Below, piece by piece: positions 39,871 to 50,200 of a stretch of DNA of 64,000 bases (within the stretch, counting starts at the first letter, position 1; the number at the start of each line of letters is the position of its first letter). Location of the stretch: positions 1 through 64,000 of the forward strand of contig NZ_JACVZV010000006.1 of NCBI RefSeq assembly GCF_014654725.1, written 5' to 3'. The notes under the pieces are model-generated. The model made no database searches, was not told where the DNA came from, and saw only the letters and a list, made by a program, of their open reading frames with translations. The DNA comes from Vulcanococcus sp. Clear-D1 (GTDB taxonomy: Bacteria; Cyanobacteriota; Cyanobacteriia; PCC-6307; Cyanobiaceae). Position numbers and translations under genes: made by a program.

Positions 39871-40320
39871 ATGGATCAGACCACCATGCAGCGCTTGATG
39901 GCTGAAGCCCGCCAGGAAGCGGAGCAAAGCTGGGAGGAGGGTGGAATTCCAATCGGCGCTGTGCTCGCCCAGGAAGACGGCACGATCGTGGCCCGGGGGC
40001 ACAACCAACGGGTGCAGAACGGTGACCCCACAAGCCATGGGGAAACCCAATGCATCCGCAATGCGGGGCGGCGCCGCGACTGGCGCGATCTCACGCTCGT
40101 CACCACACTTTCGCCCTGCCCAATGTGCGCTGGCACCGCCGTGCTGCTGGGCTTTCGCCGCGTGCTGATCGGTGAGCGAAAGAGCTTTCAGGGCGCCGAA
40201 CAGTGGCTGCAGGAGGCCGGCATCCGCGTGGACTGCCTGGATGATCCGGCCTGCGAAGCCCTGATGCAGAAGATGCTGCAGGGCAAACCCGAACTGTGGG
40301 CGGAAGACATCGGCCAGTGA
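39871..40320 (+). CDS. Nucleobase/nucleoside deaminase, cytosine-deaminase-like
   Basis: The 149-aa zinc enzyme has H56-x-E58 in SHGETQ and the PCPMC cysteines C83/C86. The first zinc ligand is the single His and the proton shuttle is Glu58. The C-terminal part resembles yeast-type cytosine deaminases more than tRNA adenosine deaminase TadA, which needs a longer basic tail. It may act on cytosine or a related base; exact substrate unproven. Downstream partner of the OYE gene. Confidence 0.8.
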   Translation: MDQTTMQRLMAEARQEAEQSWEEGGIPIGAVLAQEDGTIVARGHNQRVQNGDPTSHGETQCIRNAGRRRDWRDLTLVTTLSPCPMCAGTAVLLGFRRVLIGERKSFQGAEQWLQEAGIRVDCLDDPACEALMQKMLQGKPELWAEDIGQ

Positions 40321-40351
40321 TGGGCTTGGGTCCTCACCACATGCGCCCAAC

Positions 40352-40376
40352 AAAAAGCCCCCGCTAACGCGGGGGC
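40352..40376 (-). terminator. Rho-independent terminator of psbA
   Basis: GCCCCCGC (40357-40364), loop TAAC, GCGGGGGC (40369-40376), preceded on the plus strand by AAAAA, which becomes the U-run in minus-strand RNA. It lies 41 bases after the psbA stop. It may also serve the convergent deaminase gene weakly. Confidence 0.85.
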
Positions 40377-40417
40377 CTTCCGATTCAACCAAGGTTGAAC
40401 CGTGTTGAGGATCAACC

Positions 40418-41497
40418 TCAGCCGATGGCAGGTGCAGTCAGAGCCACGGGGGTGGCTTCTGCAGCAGCCAGGTCGAGGGGGAAGTTGTGAGCGTTGCGCT
40501 CGTGCATCACTTCCATGCCCAGACCAGCGCGGTTCAGCACGTCAGCCCAGGTGTTCAGAACACGACCCTGGGAATCCAGGATGGACTGGTTGAAGTTGAA
40601 ACCGTTCAGGTTGAAGGCCATGGTGCTCACGCCCAGGGCGGTGAACCAGATGCCAACCACGGGCCAGGCAGCCAGGAAGAAGTGCAGGCTGCGGCTGTTG
40701 TTGAACGAGGCGTATTGGAAGATCAGGCGACCGAAGTAACCGTGGGCAGCCACGATGTTGTAGGTCTCTTCCTCTTGGCCGAACTTGTAGCCGTAGTTCT
40801 GGCTCTCGCTCTCGGTGGTTTCACGCACCAGGGAGGAGGTCACCAGCGAGCCGTGCATGGCGGAGAACAGGGAGCCACCGAACACACCAGCCACACCAAG
40901 CATGTGGAAGGGGTGCATCAGGATGTTGTGCTCAGCCTGGAACACCAACATGTAGTTGAAGGTGCCGGAGATACCCAGGGGCATGGCGTCCGAGAAGGAG
41001 CCCTGACCGAAGGGATACACCAGGAACACAGCAGAGGCAGCAGCCACGGGTGCGCTGTAAGCAACGCAGATCCAGGGACGCATGCCCAGGCGGTAGGAGA
41101 GTTCCCACTCACGACCCATGTAGGCGTAGATGCCGATGAGGAAGTGGAAAACAACCAGCTGGAAAGGACCGCCGTTGTACAGCCACTCGTCGAGGCTGGC
41201 GGCTTCCCAAATGGGATAGAAGTGCAGACCGATGGCGTTGCTGCTGGGGATCACAGCGCCGGAGATGATGTTGTTGCCATACATCAGGCTGCCGGCCACA
41301 GGCTCACGGATGCCGTCGATGTCGACGGGGGGAGCTGCGATGAAAGCAACGATGAAGCAGATGGTGGCTGCCAGCAGGCAGGGGATCATCAGAACGCCGA
41401 ACCAACCCACATAGAGGCGGTTGTCGGTGCTGGTGACCCACTCGCAGAACTGGTTCCACGCAGAAGCGCCTTGGCGCTGCTGGAGAGTGGTGGTCAT
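40418..41497 (-). CDS. psbA: Photosystem II D1 protein, Glu130 form
   Basis: The 359-aa protein is the D1 core subunit with five membrane helices. It starts [20 protein letters not shown]; the ATG at 41495-41497 is chosen over the open upstream frame. Residue 130 is Glu (YMGREWELS), the form linked in other cyanobacteria with high-light D1. The C-terminus ([12 protein letters not shown]) keeps the processing site after Ala344, so CtpA would cut off 15 residues. Only one psbA copy is in this window; others are likely elsewhere. Its own terminator follows and a long leader precedes. Confidence 0.98.
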   Translation of the reverse strand: MTTTLQQRQGASAWNQFCEWVTSTDNRLYVGWFGVLMIPCLLAATICFIVAFIAAPPVDIDGIREPVAGSLMYGNNIISGAVIPSSNAIGLHFYPIWEAASLDEWLYNGGPFQLVVFHFLIGIYAYMGREWELSYRLGMRPWICVAYSAPVAAASAVFLVYPFGQGSFSDAMPLGISGTFNYMLVFQAEHNILMHPFHMLGVAGVFGGSLFSAMHGSLVTSSLVRETTESESQNYGYKFGQEEETYNIVAAHGYFGRLIFQYASFNNSRSLHFFLAAWPVVGIWFTALGVSTMAFNLNGFNFNQSILDSQGRVLNTWADVLNRAGLGMEVMHERNAHNFPLDLAAAEATPVALTAPAIG

Positions 41498-41742
41498 GAG
41501 TACGGGATACGTAGTGCTCAGCGGCAAAACCTGAAATCAGGTCCAGCGCCGGAGCGGGAAGGAAGGACAGGCCGGTAACCCGCCCTGCCAAGACCCAATG
41601 TAACGGATGTTTGCGCCGTGTGACGCGCTCTTAAGGCAATCGGCGAGCTGAGCCCTTCTGATCACACTGATCAGCTCCACTGATGCGCCGCCTGGTCAAT
41701 CCCCGAGATCGCTGCTAGGAGTTGCCTTTCTCCGCCCTGGCC
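41498..41742 (-). promoter_or_regulatory. psbA upstream region with leader hairpin
   Basis: This 245-bp gap lies between psbA and the divergent lipoprotein gene. An inverted repeat ACCTGA-AA-TCAGGT at 41529-41542 lies about 32 bases before the psbA start, and in the psbA direction is followed by TTTT. It could be a small leader hairpin. An AT-richer patch (around 41595-41615, reading TTACATT on the minus strand) may hold the -10 region, but I cannot fix a promoter. No ribosome binding site of usual strength precedes psbA. Confidence 0.4.
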
Positions 41743-42045
41743 ATGCGCCTCTCCGCCATTTCTCTGGCTGCCGCGCTGCTCTTGGTGGGTTGCCAGAGCA
41801 ATCCCTCCGCCGAGAACGAGCGCCTCAACCGCATCGAACTGAGGCTGCAGCAGCTGGAGCAGCGTCAGGCCAGTCCAGGGGCGGGGAGCACAGCGGACCC
41901 TTCGGGCAAAGCGCCCGCCGGGCCGGTGAAGTCGCTCACGTTCCGCATGGGCACCAGCGACGACAGGCTTCGGATTTACTGGGCCGACGGCACCAGCAGC
42001 GATCTGCCCTGCACCAAGGAACAGAGCACCTGGGCCTGCGGCTGA
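41743..42045 (+). CDS. Lipoprotein, 100 aa
   Basis: Starts at ATG 41743 with a lipoprotein signal MRLSAISLAAALLLVGC (lipobox LVGC, Cys17). A short coiled-coil-like stretch (ERLNRIELRLQQLEQRQ) and a soluble tail with two cysteines (DLPCTKEQSTWACG) follow. Likely anchored in a membrane facing the periplasm. Unknown function. It precedes a secreted protein gene by 21 bases. Confidence 0.7.
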   Translation: MRLSAISLAAALLLVGCQSNPSAENERLNRIELRLQQLEQRQASPGAGSTADPSGKAPAGPVKSLTFRMGTSDDRLRIYWADGTSSDLPCTKEQSTWACG

Positions 42046-42066
42046 GCTCCCACCACCTCGAACCCC

Positions 42067-42480
42067 ATGCCACGCCTCACCCCGATCGCCGGCGCTTTCG
42101 CCGCTGCCGCTGCCACTGCCCTGGCGCTCACCCCTGGCGCCGGCTTCGCCCAGGGCGTGAATCAAACCCTTGAGCGGATCGACCAGCTGCAGCAGCTGGC
42201 ACCAGCGCGGCAACGCGCCTTGAACCTGGCCCGCAACACCGTGGTGCAACTCAATGGCGGCCTGAGCCAGTACATGCCGGACGCCTGCATGTTTTCTTCG
42301 GGGGGCAGCGGCGGCAGCTGCCTGGTGAGCAGCACTGATCAGGGCTTCCTGTTCCGCTTCAACGGAGGTGCGCCTGGCTGGCAGCAACTGGGCAAGACAC
42401 CCACCATCTCCAGCGAGATCCTGATCAGCCCCGATGGGCGCACCGTTGCTCAGCTGATTTACAACGGCCCACTCCGCTGA
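42067..42480 (+). CDS. Secreted protein, 137 aa, unknown function
   Basis: A typical signal peptide (MPRLTPIAGAFAAAAATAL, cleavage near GFA-Q) precedes a small domain with two cysteines (DACMFSSGGSGGSCLVSS) likely forming a disulphide. No known family recognised. It forms a pair with the lipoprotein upstream. It overlaps the convergent aspartoacylase-like gene by 22 bases. Confidence 0.65.
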   Translation: MPRLTPIAGAFAAAAATALALTPGAGFAQGVNQTLERIDQLQQLAPARQRALNLARNTVVQLNGGLSQYMPDACMFSSGGSGGSCLVSSTDQGFLFRFNGGAPGWQQLGKTPTISSEILISPDGRTVAQLIYNGPLR

Positions 42481-43400
42481 ACCAACGCGCCCAGGGCCTC
42501 GGCCCAGCTGAGTTCACAGCTCCACAGCTCCCGGCGGCAGAGGCTCAGGGCGATGCCCTTTTCGCCGTAGGCGGCCTCGTTGATGAACACCGGCCAGCGG
42601 GCGCCAGCCTCCAGAGCTGAGCCCCGCTCCAACGGCAGGGCGGCACCATCAGCGCTCCAAAACAGGGGATCACCCGGTTGCAGCGGCTGCCAATCACGGT
42701 GCTGCCGCAGGGGATGCAGGGCTGCGGCCGGAACCCCCTGCGGGCTACGGGGGAGATCGAGGCTGCTGTGGTGCAGGTGCACCTGCAGGCCATGCGGAAG
42801 CCGGAGCCGGCCCGCTGCAGCCGCGGCCAGGGTGTCGAGAGCGGCTTCCAGGGCCAGCTGGGTCTGGCGGCAGATCACCGCCGACACCAAACCCTGGGGC
42901 ACGGGCCCCACTTCGATCACCAACCCCGCCGGCCAACGCTCCACCAGAAATCCGGTCTGCGCCGAATCGGCCTCATGCAGGTACACCGGCAGCCCCAACC
43001 GGGCCTGAATGCCGGCCGCCAGGGCCAGATCCGCTGGCCGCCGGCCGTACACCACCAACGAATTACCCATGGCACTGGTGGTGCTGTGCAGATCAAGCAC
43101 CACGGCGCAGGGCTGGGCACCATCGGGGCCATGGGCCGCGAGCAGGTCGCGGGCGCGCTGCACCTCGCTCTCCGTGCGGCTGGTGTCAGCCAGGAGTTCG
43201 GGAGTGAAGCAGCGATTGAGATCGCGATCGAGGTAGCGGCGGTTGGCAGCAAACGCCTCGGGATTGCCGATTTCGAGATGCAGCTCAAGCCCTCCGCTGC
43301 GCAGCAGTTCCGGCCGCGCCCTCCATTGCTCGAGCAGCCAGGGGGCATTGCGCTCGTTGCCGTGGGTGGCTGCCACCACCAGAACTCGGCCCTGGCCCAT
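42459..43400 (-). CDS. Succinylglutamate desuccinylase / aspartoacylase family protein
   Basis: The 313-aa zinc carboxypeptidase-like protein has H13-x-x-E16 in ATHGNERNAPW, the RDLNRCF substrate loop, DLHSTTSAMG with the third ligand, and VEVGPVPQG. This is the aspartoacylase layout, cutting N-acyl amino acids. Picocyanobacteria have one such gene; the real substrate is not established. Start ATG 43398-43400. Confidence 0.88.
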   Translation of the reverse strand: MGQGRVLVVAATHGNERNAPWLLEQWRARPELLRSGGLELHLEIGNPEAFAANRRYLDRDLNRCFTPELLADTSRTESEVQRARDLLAAHGPDGAQPCAVVLDLHSTTSAMGNSLVVYGRRPADLALAAGIQARLGLPVYLHEADSAQTGFLVERWPAGLVIEVGPVPQGLVSAVICRQTQLALEAALDTLAAAAAGRLRLPHGLQVHLHHSSLDLPRSPQGVPAAALHPLRQHRDWQPLQPGDPLFWSADGAALPLERGSALEAGARWPVFINEAAYGEKGIALSLCRRELWSCELSWAEALGALVQRSGPL

Positions 43401-43447
43401 GCCTGTTCTCCGGCGGGTTGCTGCGCCAGCCTGGCAGTGATCCAGCG

Positions 43448-44422
43448 ATGCCGGCGATGGCCATTCCTCCAGCCGTGGTGAGCGCCGCCCGGGCCGGTTG
43501 GCACTGGCAATGGCTGCAGCTGATGCAGGGCCTCGGCCCTGCCGATCGCGATGGCAACTACCGCAGACCGGCATCTGCCTTCAGCGCGCTGCCGCCTCTG
43601 CCCGCCAATGCCGCAGACGCTGAATCCCACGTGTTGATCGTGGGGCGCAGCTGCCCCTGGGCCCACCGCGCCTGGCTGGTGTGGGCGCTGCGGCAACTGC
43701 AGCAGTCGATCAGGTTGCTGATCGTGGAACCCGATCCGCAAGCCGGCCGCTGGCGCTTCCGCACACCGTTTCTGGGCTGCAACACCCTGCAGGAGCTTTA
43801 CCGGCGCTCAGGCGCCGACGCCAACCAGCGGGCCACGGTGCCGGTGTTGGTGGAGGCTGCCAGCGGCCGCGTGGTGCTGGGGGAGAGCGCACGGTTGATC
43901 GAACTGCTCAACCAGTGGCCGATGGCAGACCCCGCGCACGATCTCGTTCCGAAAGCGTTGATCCCTGAAATCATGCGCTGGCGGGAGCTGTTGCAGGGGG
44001 CCGTCAACGACGGGGTGTATCGCTGCGGTTTTGCCCGCAACCAGGCGGCCTACGACCGAGCCGAGAGCGAACTGTTCGCCGCCCTCGACCAGGCCGAAAC
44101 CGCCCTGGCAAGCACTGGCGCGGGGCCCTGGCTCTGCGGCGAGCAGATCACCCTGGCGGATGTGCAGCTGTTCCCCACCCTGATTCGCCTGGAGCTGGTG
44201 TACGCGCCGCTGTTCGGGGTGTCGCGGCGGCCCCTGTGGCAACTGCCCGCCCTGTGGCAGTGGCGCCAACGCTTCTATGGCCTACCCGGCGTGGCGGACA
44301 CCTGCTGCGATCAGGCCTGGCGCGAGGACTACTTCGGGGCCCTCTTTCCCTTGCATCCATCGGGGATCGTGCCCGCCGGACCCGCCCTGGCCACACTGGT
44401 GCAAGCGCCGCCGCCGCCATGA
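43448..44422 (+). CDS. Glutathionyl-hydroquinone reductase (Xi-class GST)
   Basis: The 324-aa protein has the Xi-class catalytic motif GRSCPWAHRAW with Cys69, the R-T-P-F-L-G-C, VPVLVEAASGRVVLGESARL, and a helical C-terminal GST domain with DVQLFPTLIRLELVY. Such enzymes reduce glutathionyl-hydroquinones. Starts at ATG 43448 (another ATG at 43457). It overlaps the DUF2301 gene by four bases. Confidence 0.82.
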   Translation: MPAMAIPPAVVSAARAGWHWQWLQLMQGLGPADRDGNYRRPASAFSALPPLPANAADAESHVLIVGRSCPWAHRAWLVWALRQLQQSIRLLIVEPDPQAGRWRFRTPFLGCNTLQELYRRSGADANQRATVPVLVEAASGRVVLGESARLIELLNQWPMADPAHDLVPKALIPEIMRWRELLQGAVNDGVYRCGFARNQAAYDRAESELFAALDQAETALASTGAGPWLCGEQITLADVQLFPTLIRLELVYAPLFGVSRRPLWQLPALWQWRQRFYGLPGVADTCCDQAWREDYFGALFPLHPSGIVPAGPALATLVQAPPPP

Positions 44423-45041
44423 CCAGCTTCGAAGGGGTCTACGGGCCGTACACCATCACGGCGGAGGATGAACGGGAGGTGTTCGGCTACAGGCTGGCCC
44501 TCTGCATCGCGGCGATCGCCCAGGCAGGGCTGCTGCTGCAATGGCGCCAATGGGGCGGTGCCTGGCTGTGGCCCTGGCTACTGCCGCTGCTGCTGGGGGT
44601 TGGGCTGGCCCTGCGCTGGATTCACATCTACCTGAGGCCCCTCCATCACGCCCTGCAGCTGCTCTGGTTACTGGGGAGCGTGGGCTTTATGGCCCTGGCC
44701 ATCAGCGCTGGCCCGGCCCGCATGGCGGATGCGGTGGCTGGCCACCCGGCGTGGCTCTGGGCGATCGGCCCCTTCTTTGCCGCCCTGGCCGGCATCGGCT
44801 TCAAGGAGTTCTTCTGTTTCCGCCGCCCTGAGGCGATCGGCGTCACGCTGCTGTTGCCGGTGGCCCTGCTTGGCGCCCTGAGCGGCCTGCTGCCGGCGGC
44901 GGCCAGCGGCACCTTGATGGGGGTGGAGGCCGCGCTGCTGCTGGTGCTCACCCTGCGCAAGTTCCCAATGCCCGCGGCCGCTGATGTGGGCGATAAGAGC
45001 GTGTTTGCTTATCTGGAAGCTCAGCGGCGGCAGCCTGGTTC

Positions 45042-45045
<4 letters not shown>
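44419..45045 (+). CDS. DUF2301 membrane protein, 208 aa
   Basis: An N-terminal soluble head (FEGVYGPYTITAEDEREVFG) is followed by six or seven hydrophobic helices and a cytoplasmic-like tail with LEAQRRQPG. The central GIGFKEFFCFRRPE is typical of DUF2301 proteins. Unknown function. It is translationally coupled on both sides: ATGA with the GST and GTGA with the ABC-F gene. Confidence 0.75.
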
Positions 45046-46989
<1,944 letters not shown>

Positions 46990-47009
<20 letters not shown>

Positions 47010-47487
47010 CAGCGCTGCTGCGGCGCCGGCGCAACTGGTGGGGGAGCTCAGCGGCTGCGGGCCGGCAGGAGGCCGGCCGGGCGGTCAACTCGCAGCGGGG
47101 AGCGGGGGTGGGGTCCGAGCCCAGCCAGGGCTGCCGGCACAGCCGACCTGTCCGCAGCTCCTCCTCTTTCAGGGCGGTGGGCTTGTAGTCGTCCACCCCG
47201 CGTTGCAGCGCCATCTCATCGCCCATCCGGCGCAGGTAGAGATCCAGTGACCACTGCACCTGGTTGTGCTCAAACGCCTCACAGGCCGCCTGGAGGGAGC
47301 TGAAGCGCTGGCTCACCAGGCCGCTCGGGGCGCATTGCTTCCACACGAGCACCTCGTCGAAGCTGAGGCCGCTTCGCCACTGGCGCTGCTCGGAGAGATA
47401 GCAGTGATGCTCCGGACCGTTGATCCAATAGAGACGACCGCGGTCGTCGATGAAGTGGCGGTCGCGGCGTTGGCGAATGCGTGTCAT
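46990..47487 (-). CDS. Conserved hypothetical protein, 165 aa
   Basis: Starts at ATG 47485-47487: a basic head (MTRIRQRRDRHFIDD), then GRLYWINGPEHHCYLSEQRQ, VLVWKQCAPSGLVSQRF and a C-terminal Pro/Arg-rich region. I do not recognise the domain. The last 20 bases overlap the end of the ABC-F gene on the other strand. Confidence 0.6.
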
Positions 47488-47652
47488 GGCCCCAGGAGCC
47501 TGGTGAACTCTCGATAGCAACGCCGGAGCAAGAACGCCGCAGACAACGGCACCAGGCCGAAATCAGAAGCCCACCACAAACCCCGTCCAGCAGGACTTGC
47601 AGCCCGTATGGTGTGCACGACGTCGAGCGGCCGAGCACTTCCGGCCTCCTCC

Positions 47653-47871
47653 ATGACCACGATCGACGAGCACATCGCCAAGGACAAGTCCGAGATCGAA
47701 GCGGCCCGCGCTGCCGGCGATCAGGGCAAGGTCCGTCACCTCGAGGAAGAGGTGAAGAGCCTTGAGGAATACAAGGCGCACCACCCTGAGGACAAGCACG
47801 ATCCCACTCCTCTGGAGGTGTTCTGCGACCTCAACCCCGACGCTCCTGAGTGCCTCGTTTACGACGACTGA
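47653..47871 (+). CDS. cp12: CP12, Calvin-cycle regulator (C-terminal Cys pair only)
   Basis: The 72-aa disordered protein locks GAPDH and phosphoribulokinase together in the dark. The C-terminal disulphide pair C58/C67 (FCDLNPDAPEC) that inserts into GAPDH is present; the N-terminal Cys pair used to bind PRK is absent, as in many marine picocyanobacteria. The middle (EEEVKSLEEY) is helical. Starts at ATG 47653; an upstream in-frame codon would give a non-homologous extension. Confidence 0.9.
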   Translation: MTTIDEHIAKDKSEIEAARAAGDQGKVRHLEEEVKSLEEYKAHHPEDKHDPTPLEVFCDLNPDAPECLVYDD

Positions 47872-47905
47872 GTCGTCCTTGAGCCGAGCCTGCCTGGAAC
47901 GAGCC

Positions 47906-48895
47906 TCAGATCCCGAGCTCCTTCCAGGTAGCCGCCAGCAGTTTGTCGAGATTGTGTGACGTGGCGGCGGAGATCGCCAGAACAGGCTGGCCGCAGTGGT
48001 CGCTGGCCTGCTGAATCCTCTCCTCCAGTTCGTCATCGAGCAGCAGCTCAGTTTTGTTGAGCGCCACCAGGCAGGGCCGTTCGTCGAGGCCGTTGCCGTA
48101 GGCCGATAGCTCCTGCTGCACCACGTGCAGATCGCGCACCACATCGTCGGAGCTGGCATCCACCAGGTGGATCAGCAGGCGGGTGCGCTGGATGTGGCGC
48201 AGGAAATCGTGGCCGAGGCCAGCCCCTTGCGCCGCCCCGGCGATCAGGCCTGGGATATCGGCGAACACCGTGCCATCACCGGTGGGACGGCGCACCACAC
48301 CAAGGTTGGGCACCAGGGTGGTGAACGGGTAATCGGCGATCTTCGGCCGCGCTGCGGACAGCACAGAAATCAACGTGCTCTTGCCGGCATTGGGCAGGCC
48401 GATGATCCCCACCTCAGCCAGCAGCTTGAGCTCGAGTTGGAGGTTCCATTCCTCACCATCGCGGCCCTCGGTGCACTTCTCAGGAGCGCGGTTGCGGTTG
48501 CTCAGGTAGTGGGCATTGCCGAGGCCACCGCGGCCGCCCACCGCCACCAGCAGCTTTTGGCCCTGTTCGGTGAGGTCCCCCAGCAGGATGCCCGTGCGTA
48601 GATCGCGCACCTCCGTGCCGCAGGGCACCTTGATCGTGAGCCCGTCACCGCTGGCACCGGTGCTCTTGTTCGGGCCGCCGCGGCGACCATCCACCGCCTC
48701 GAACAGGCGCTTGTATTTGAAGTCAAGCAGGGTCTGGAGGTTGGAATCAGCCTCCAGCCACACGTCACCGCCGCGGCCGCCGTCCCCACCGGAGGGACCG
48801 CCAGCTGGCACGTATTTCTCCCGGCGGAACGCCACGATGCCGTCGCCGCCGCGGCCGGCCCGCACCGCAATGCGGGCCTGATCAATGAACTGCAT
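47906..48895 (-). CDS. obg: GTPase Obg
   Basis: The 329-aa ribosome-assembly GTPase has the Gly-rich Obg fold ([19 protein letters not shown]), G1 [31 protein letters not shown] (G3 and switch) and NKTE. There is no OCT C-terminal domain. It is convergent with CP12 and divergent from the ABC ATPase. Confidence 0.95.
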   Translation of the reverse strand: MQFIDQARIAVRAGRGGDGIVAFRREKYVPAGGPSGGDGGRGGDVWLEADSNLQTLLDFKYKRLFEAVDGRRGGPNKSTGASGDGLTIKVPCGTEVRDLRTGILLGDLTEQGQKLLVAVGGRGGLGNAHYLSNRNRAPEKCTEGRDGEEWNLQLELKLLAEVGIIGLPNAGKSTLISVLSAARPKIADYPFTTLVPNLGVVRRPTGDGTVFADIPGLIAGAAQGAGLGHDFLRHIQRTRLLIHLVDASSDDVVRDLHVVQQELSAYGNGLDERPCLVALNKTELLLDDELEERIQQASDHCGQPVLAISAATSHNLDKLLAATWKELGI

Positions 48896-48934
48896 TTGAC
48901 CAACCCTAGGATCGGGCCGCCGCGTGGCCTGGTC

Positions 48935-50179
48935 TTGGCAGAGGTTCGCTTCCAGCAGGTCAGCAAGACCTATCCACCGCGGCGGGGTAGTGCGCCGGTG
49001 GAGGTGCTCCGCCAGGTGGATCTGCAGATCGCCGACGGTGAATTTCTAGTGCTCGTAGGCCCCTCCGGCTGCGGCAAGAGCACGCTGCTGCGGCTGTTGG
49101 CGGGCCTGGAGGCCCCCACCGGCGGCGAAATTTTTGTGGGAGATCGCTGCGTCACCGGGCTCCGGCCAGCCCAGCGGGATGTGGCGATGGTGTTCCAGAG
49201 CTACGCGCTATATCCCCACCTCAACGTGGCCGACAACATCGGCTTCGGGCTGCGCCGCCAGGGCCGGCGCAGCGCCGCCCAGCAACTGCAAGACAGCCTG
49301 CACCGCGCCAGCCGCGGCCTGCCCAAGCCGCTCCGCATCCCGTCCAGTCGGGAAAGGCGAATCGAAGCTCGGATCCAGGAGGTGGCGGCCACACTCGAAC
49401 TCGACCACCTGCTCGATCGCCTGCCCAAGGAGCTCTCCGGTGGCCAGAAGCAGCGGGTGGCCCTGGGCCGCGCCATCGCCCGCCAGCCGGCGGTGTTCCT
49501 GATGGATGAGCCCCTCAGCAACCTCGACGCCAAGCTGCGCACGGGCACCCGCGCCCAGATCGTGGAGCTGCAGCGGCGCCTGGGTACCACCACCGTCTAC
49601 GTGACTCACGACCAGGTGGAGGCGATGACCATGGGTCACCGCATCGCCGTGCTCAACCGCGGCCACCTGCAGCAGCTGGGCACCCCCACGGAGCTCTACC
49701 AGTGGCCCAGCAACCTGTTCGTGGCGCAGTTCATCGGCAGCCCCCCGATGAATCTGCTGCCGGTGCGCAGCGCAGGCCAGGGTCAACTGCAACTGGGCAG
49801 CCGCCGCTTCATGCCCGAAGGCCCCATCGCCGAAGCGCTGCTGCAGTGGCAAGCCCGTGGCGGTAGCGAGGAGCTGAACGGCGGCCTGCGGGCCGAGCAC
49901 CTCCAGCTGGCCCCCGCCACCAACCGCAACCTGCCGGCGGAGGTGTGCCACGTGGAGGGCCTGGGCAATGAACAGCTGCTCACCGCCCGCCTGCTCGAGG
50001 GCGATCACCTCGTGCAACTGCGGGCTGAACCCGATCAAGCACTGGTGCCGGGCCAGAGCGTGCACCTGGAAGTGGACCCCCTGGGATGGCGTTTGTTTGA
50101 TCAGGCGGGGGAGGCGATCCCCCGGCCTGAACCGGCCACCCCGCCCGGCCGCGAACCCGTCCTGCCGGCGCTGAGCTAA
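48935..50179 (+). CDS. ABC transporter ATP-binding protein, sugar-type
   Basis: The ATPase of a sugar or osmolyte importer of the MalK/UgpC/GgtA type. Walker [19 protein letters not shown] (Q-loop), [22 protein letters not shown] (Walker B) and YVTHDQVEA are complete; the C-terminal regulatory part (TOBE domain) ends near residue 400. An insertion between Q-loop and signature carries [13 protein letters not shown]. No permease or binding-protein gene is beside it. The TTG at 48935 is taken as start ([15 protein letters not shown]); a TTG at 48896 is an alternative. In cyanobacteria similar ATPases serve glucosylglycerol/sucrose uptake; that is inference. Confidence 0.82.
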   Translation: MAEVRFQQVSKTYPPRRGSAPVEVLRQVDLQIADGEFLVLVGPSGCGKSTLLRLLAGLEAPTGGEIFVGDRCVTGLRPAQRDVAMVFQSYALYPHLNVADNIGFGLRRQGRRSAAQQLQDSLHRASRGLPKPLRIPSSRERRIEARIQEVAATLELDHLLDRLPKELSGGQKQRVALGRAIARQPAVFLMDEPLSNLDAKLRTGTRAQIVELQRRLGTTTVYVTHDQVEAMTMGHRIAVLNRGHLQQLGTPTELYQWPSNLFVAQFIGSPPMNLLPVRSAGQGQLQLGSRRFMPEGPIAEALLQWQARGGSEELNGGLRAEHLQLAPATNRNLPAEVCHVEGLGNEQLLTARLLEGDHLVQLRAEPDQALVPGQSVHLEVDPLGWRLFDQAGEAIPRPEPATPPGREPVLPALS

Positions 50180-50200
50180 CTCACGCGGCAGGCCGAGCCT

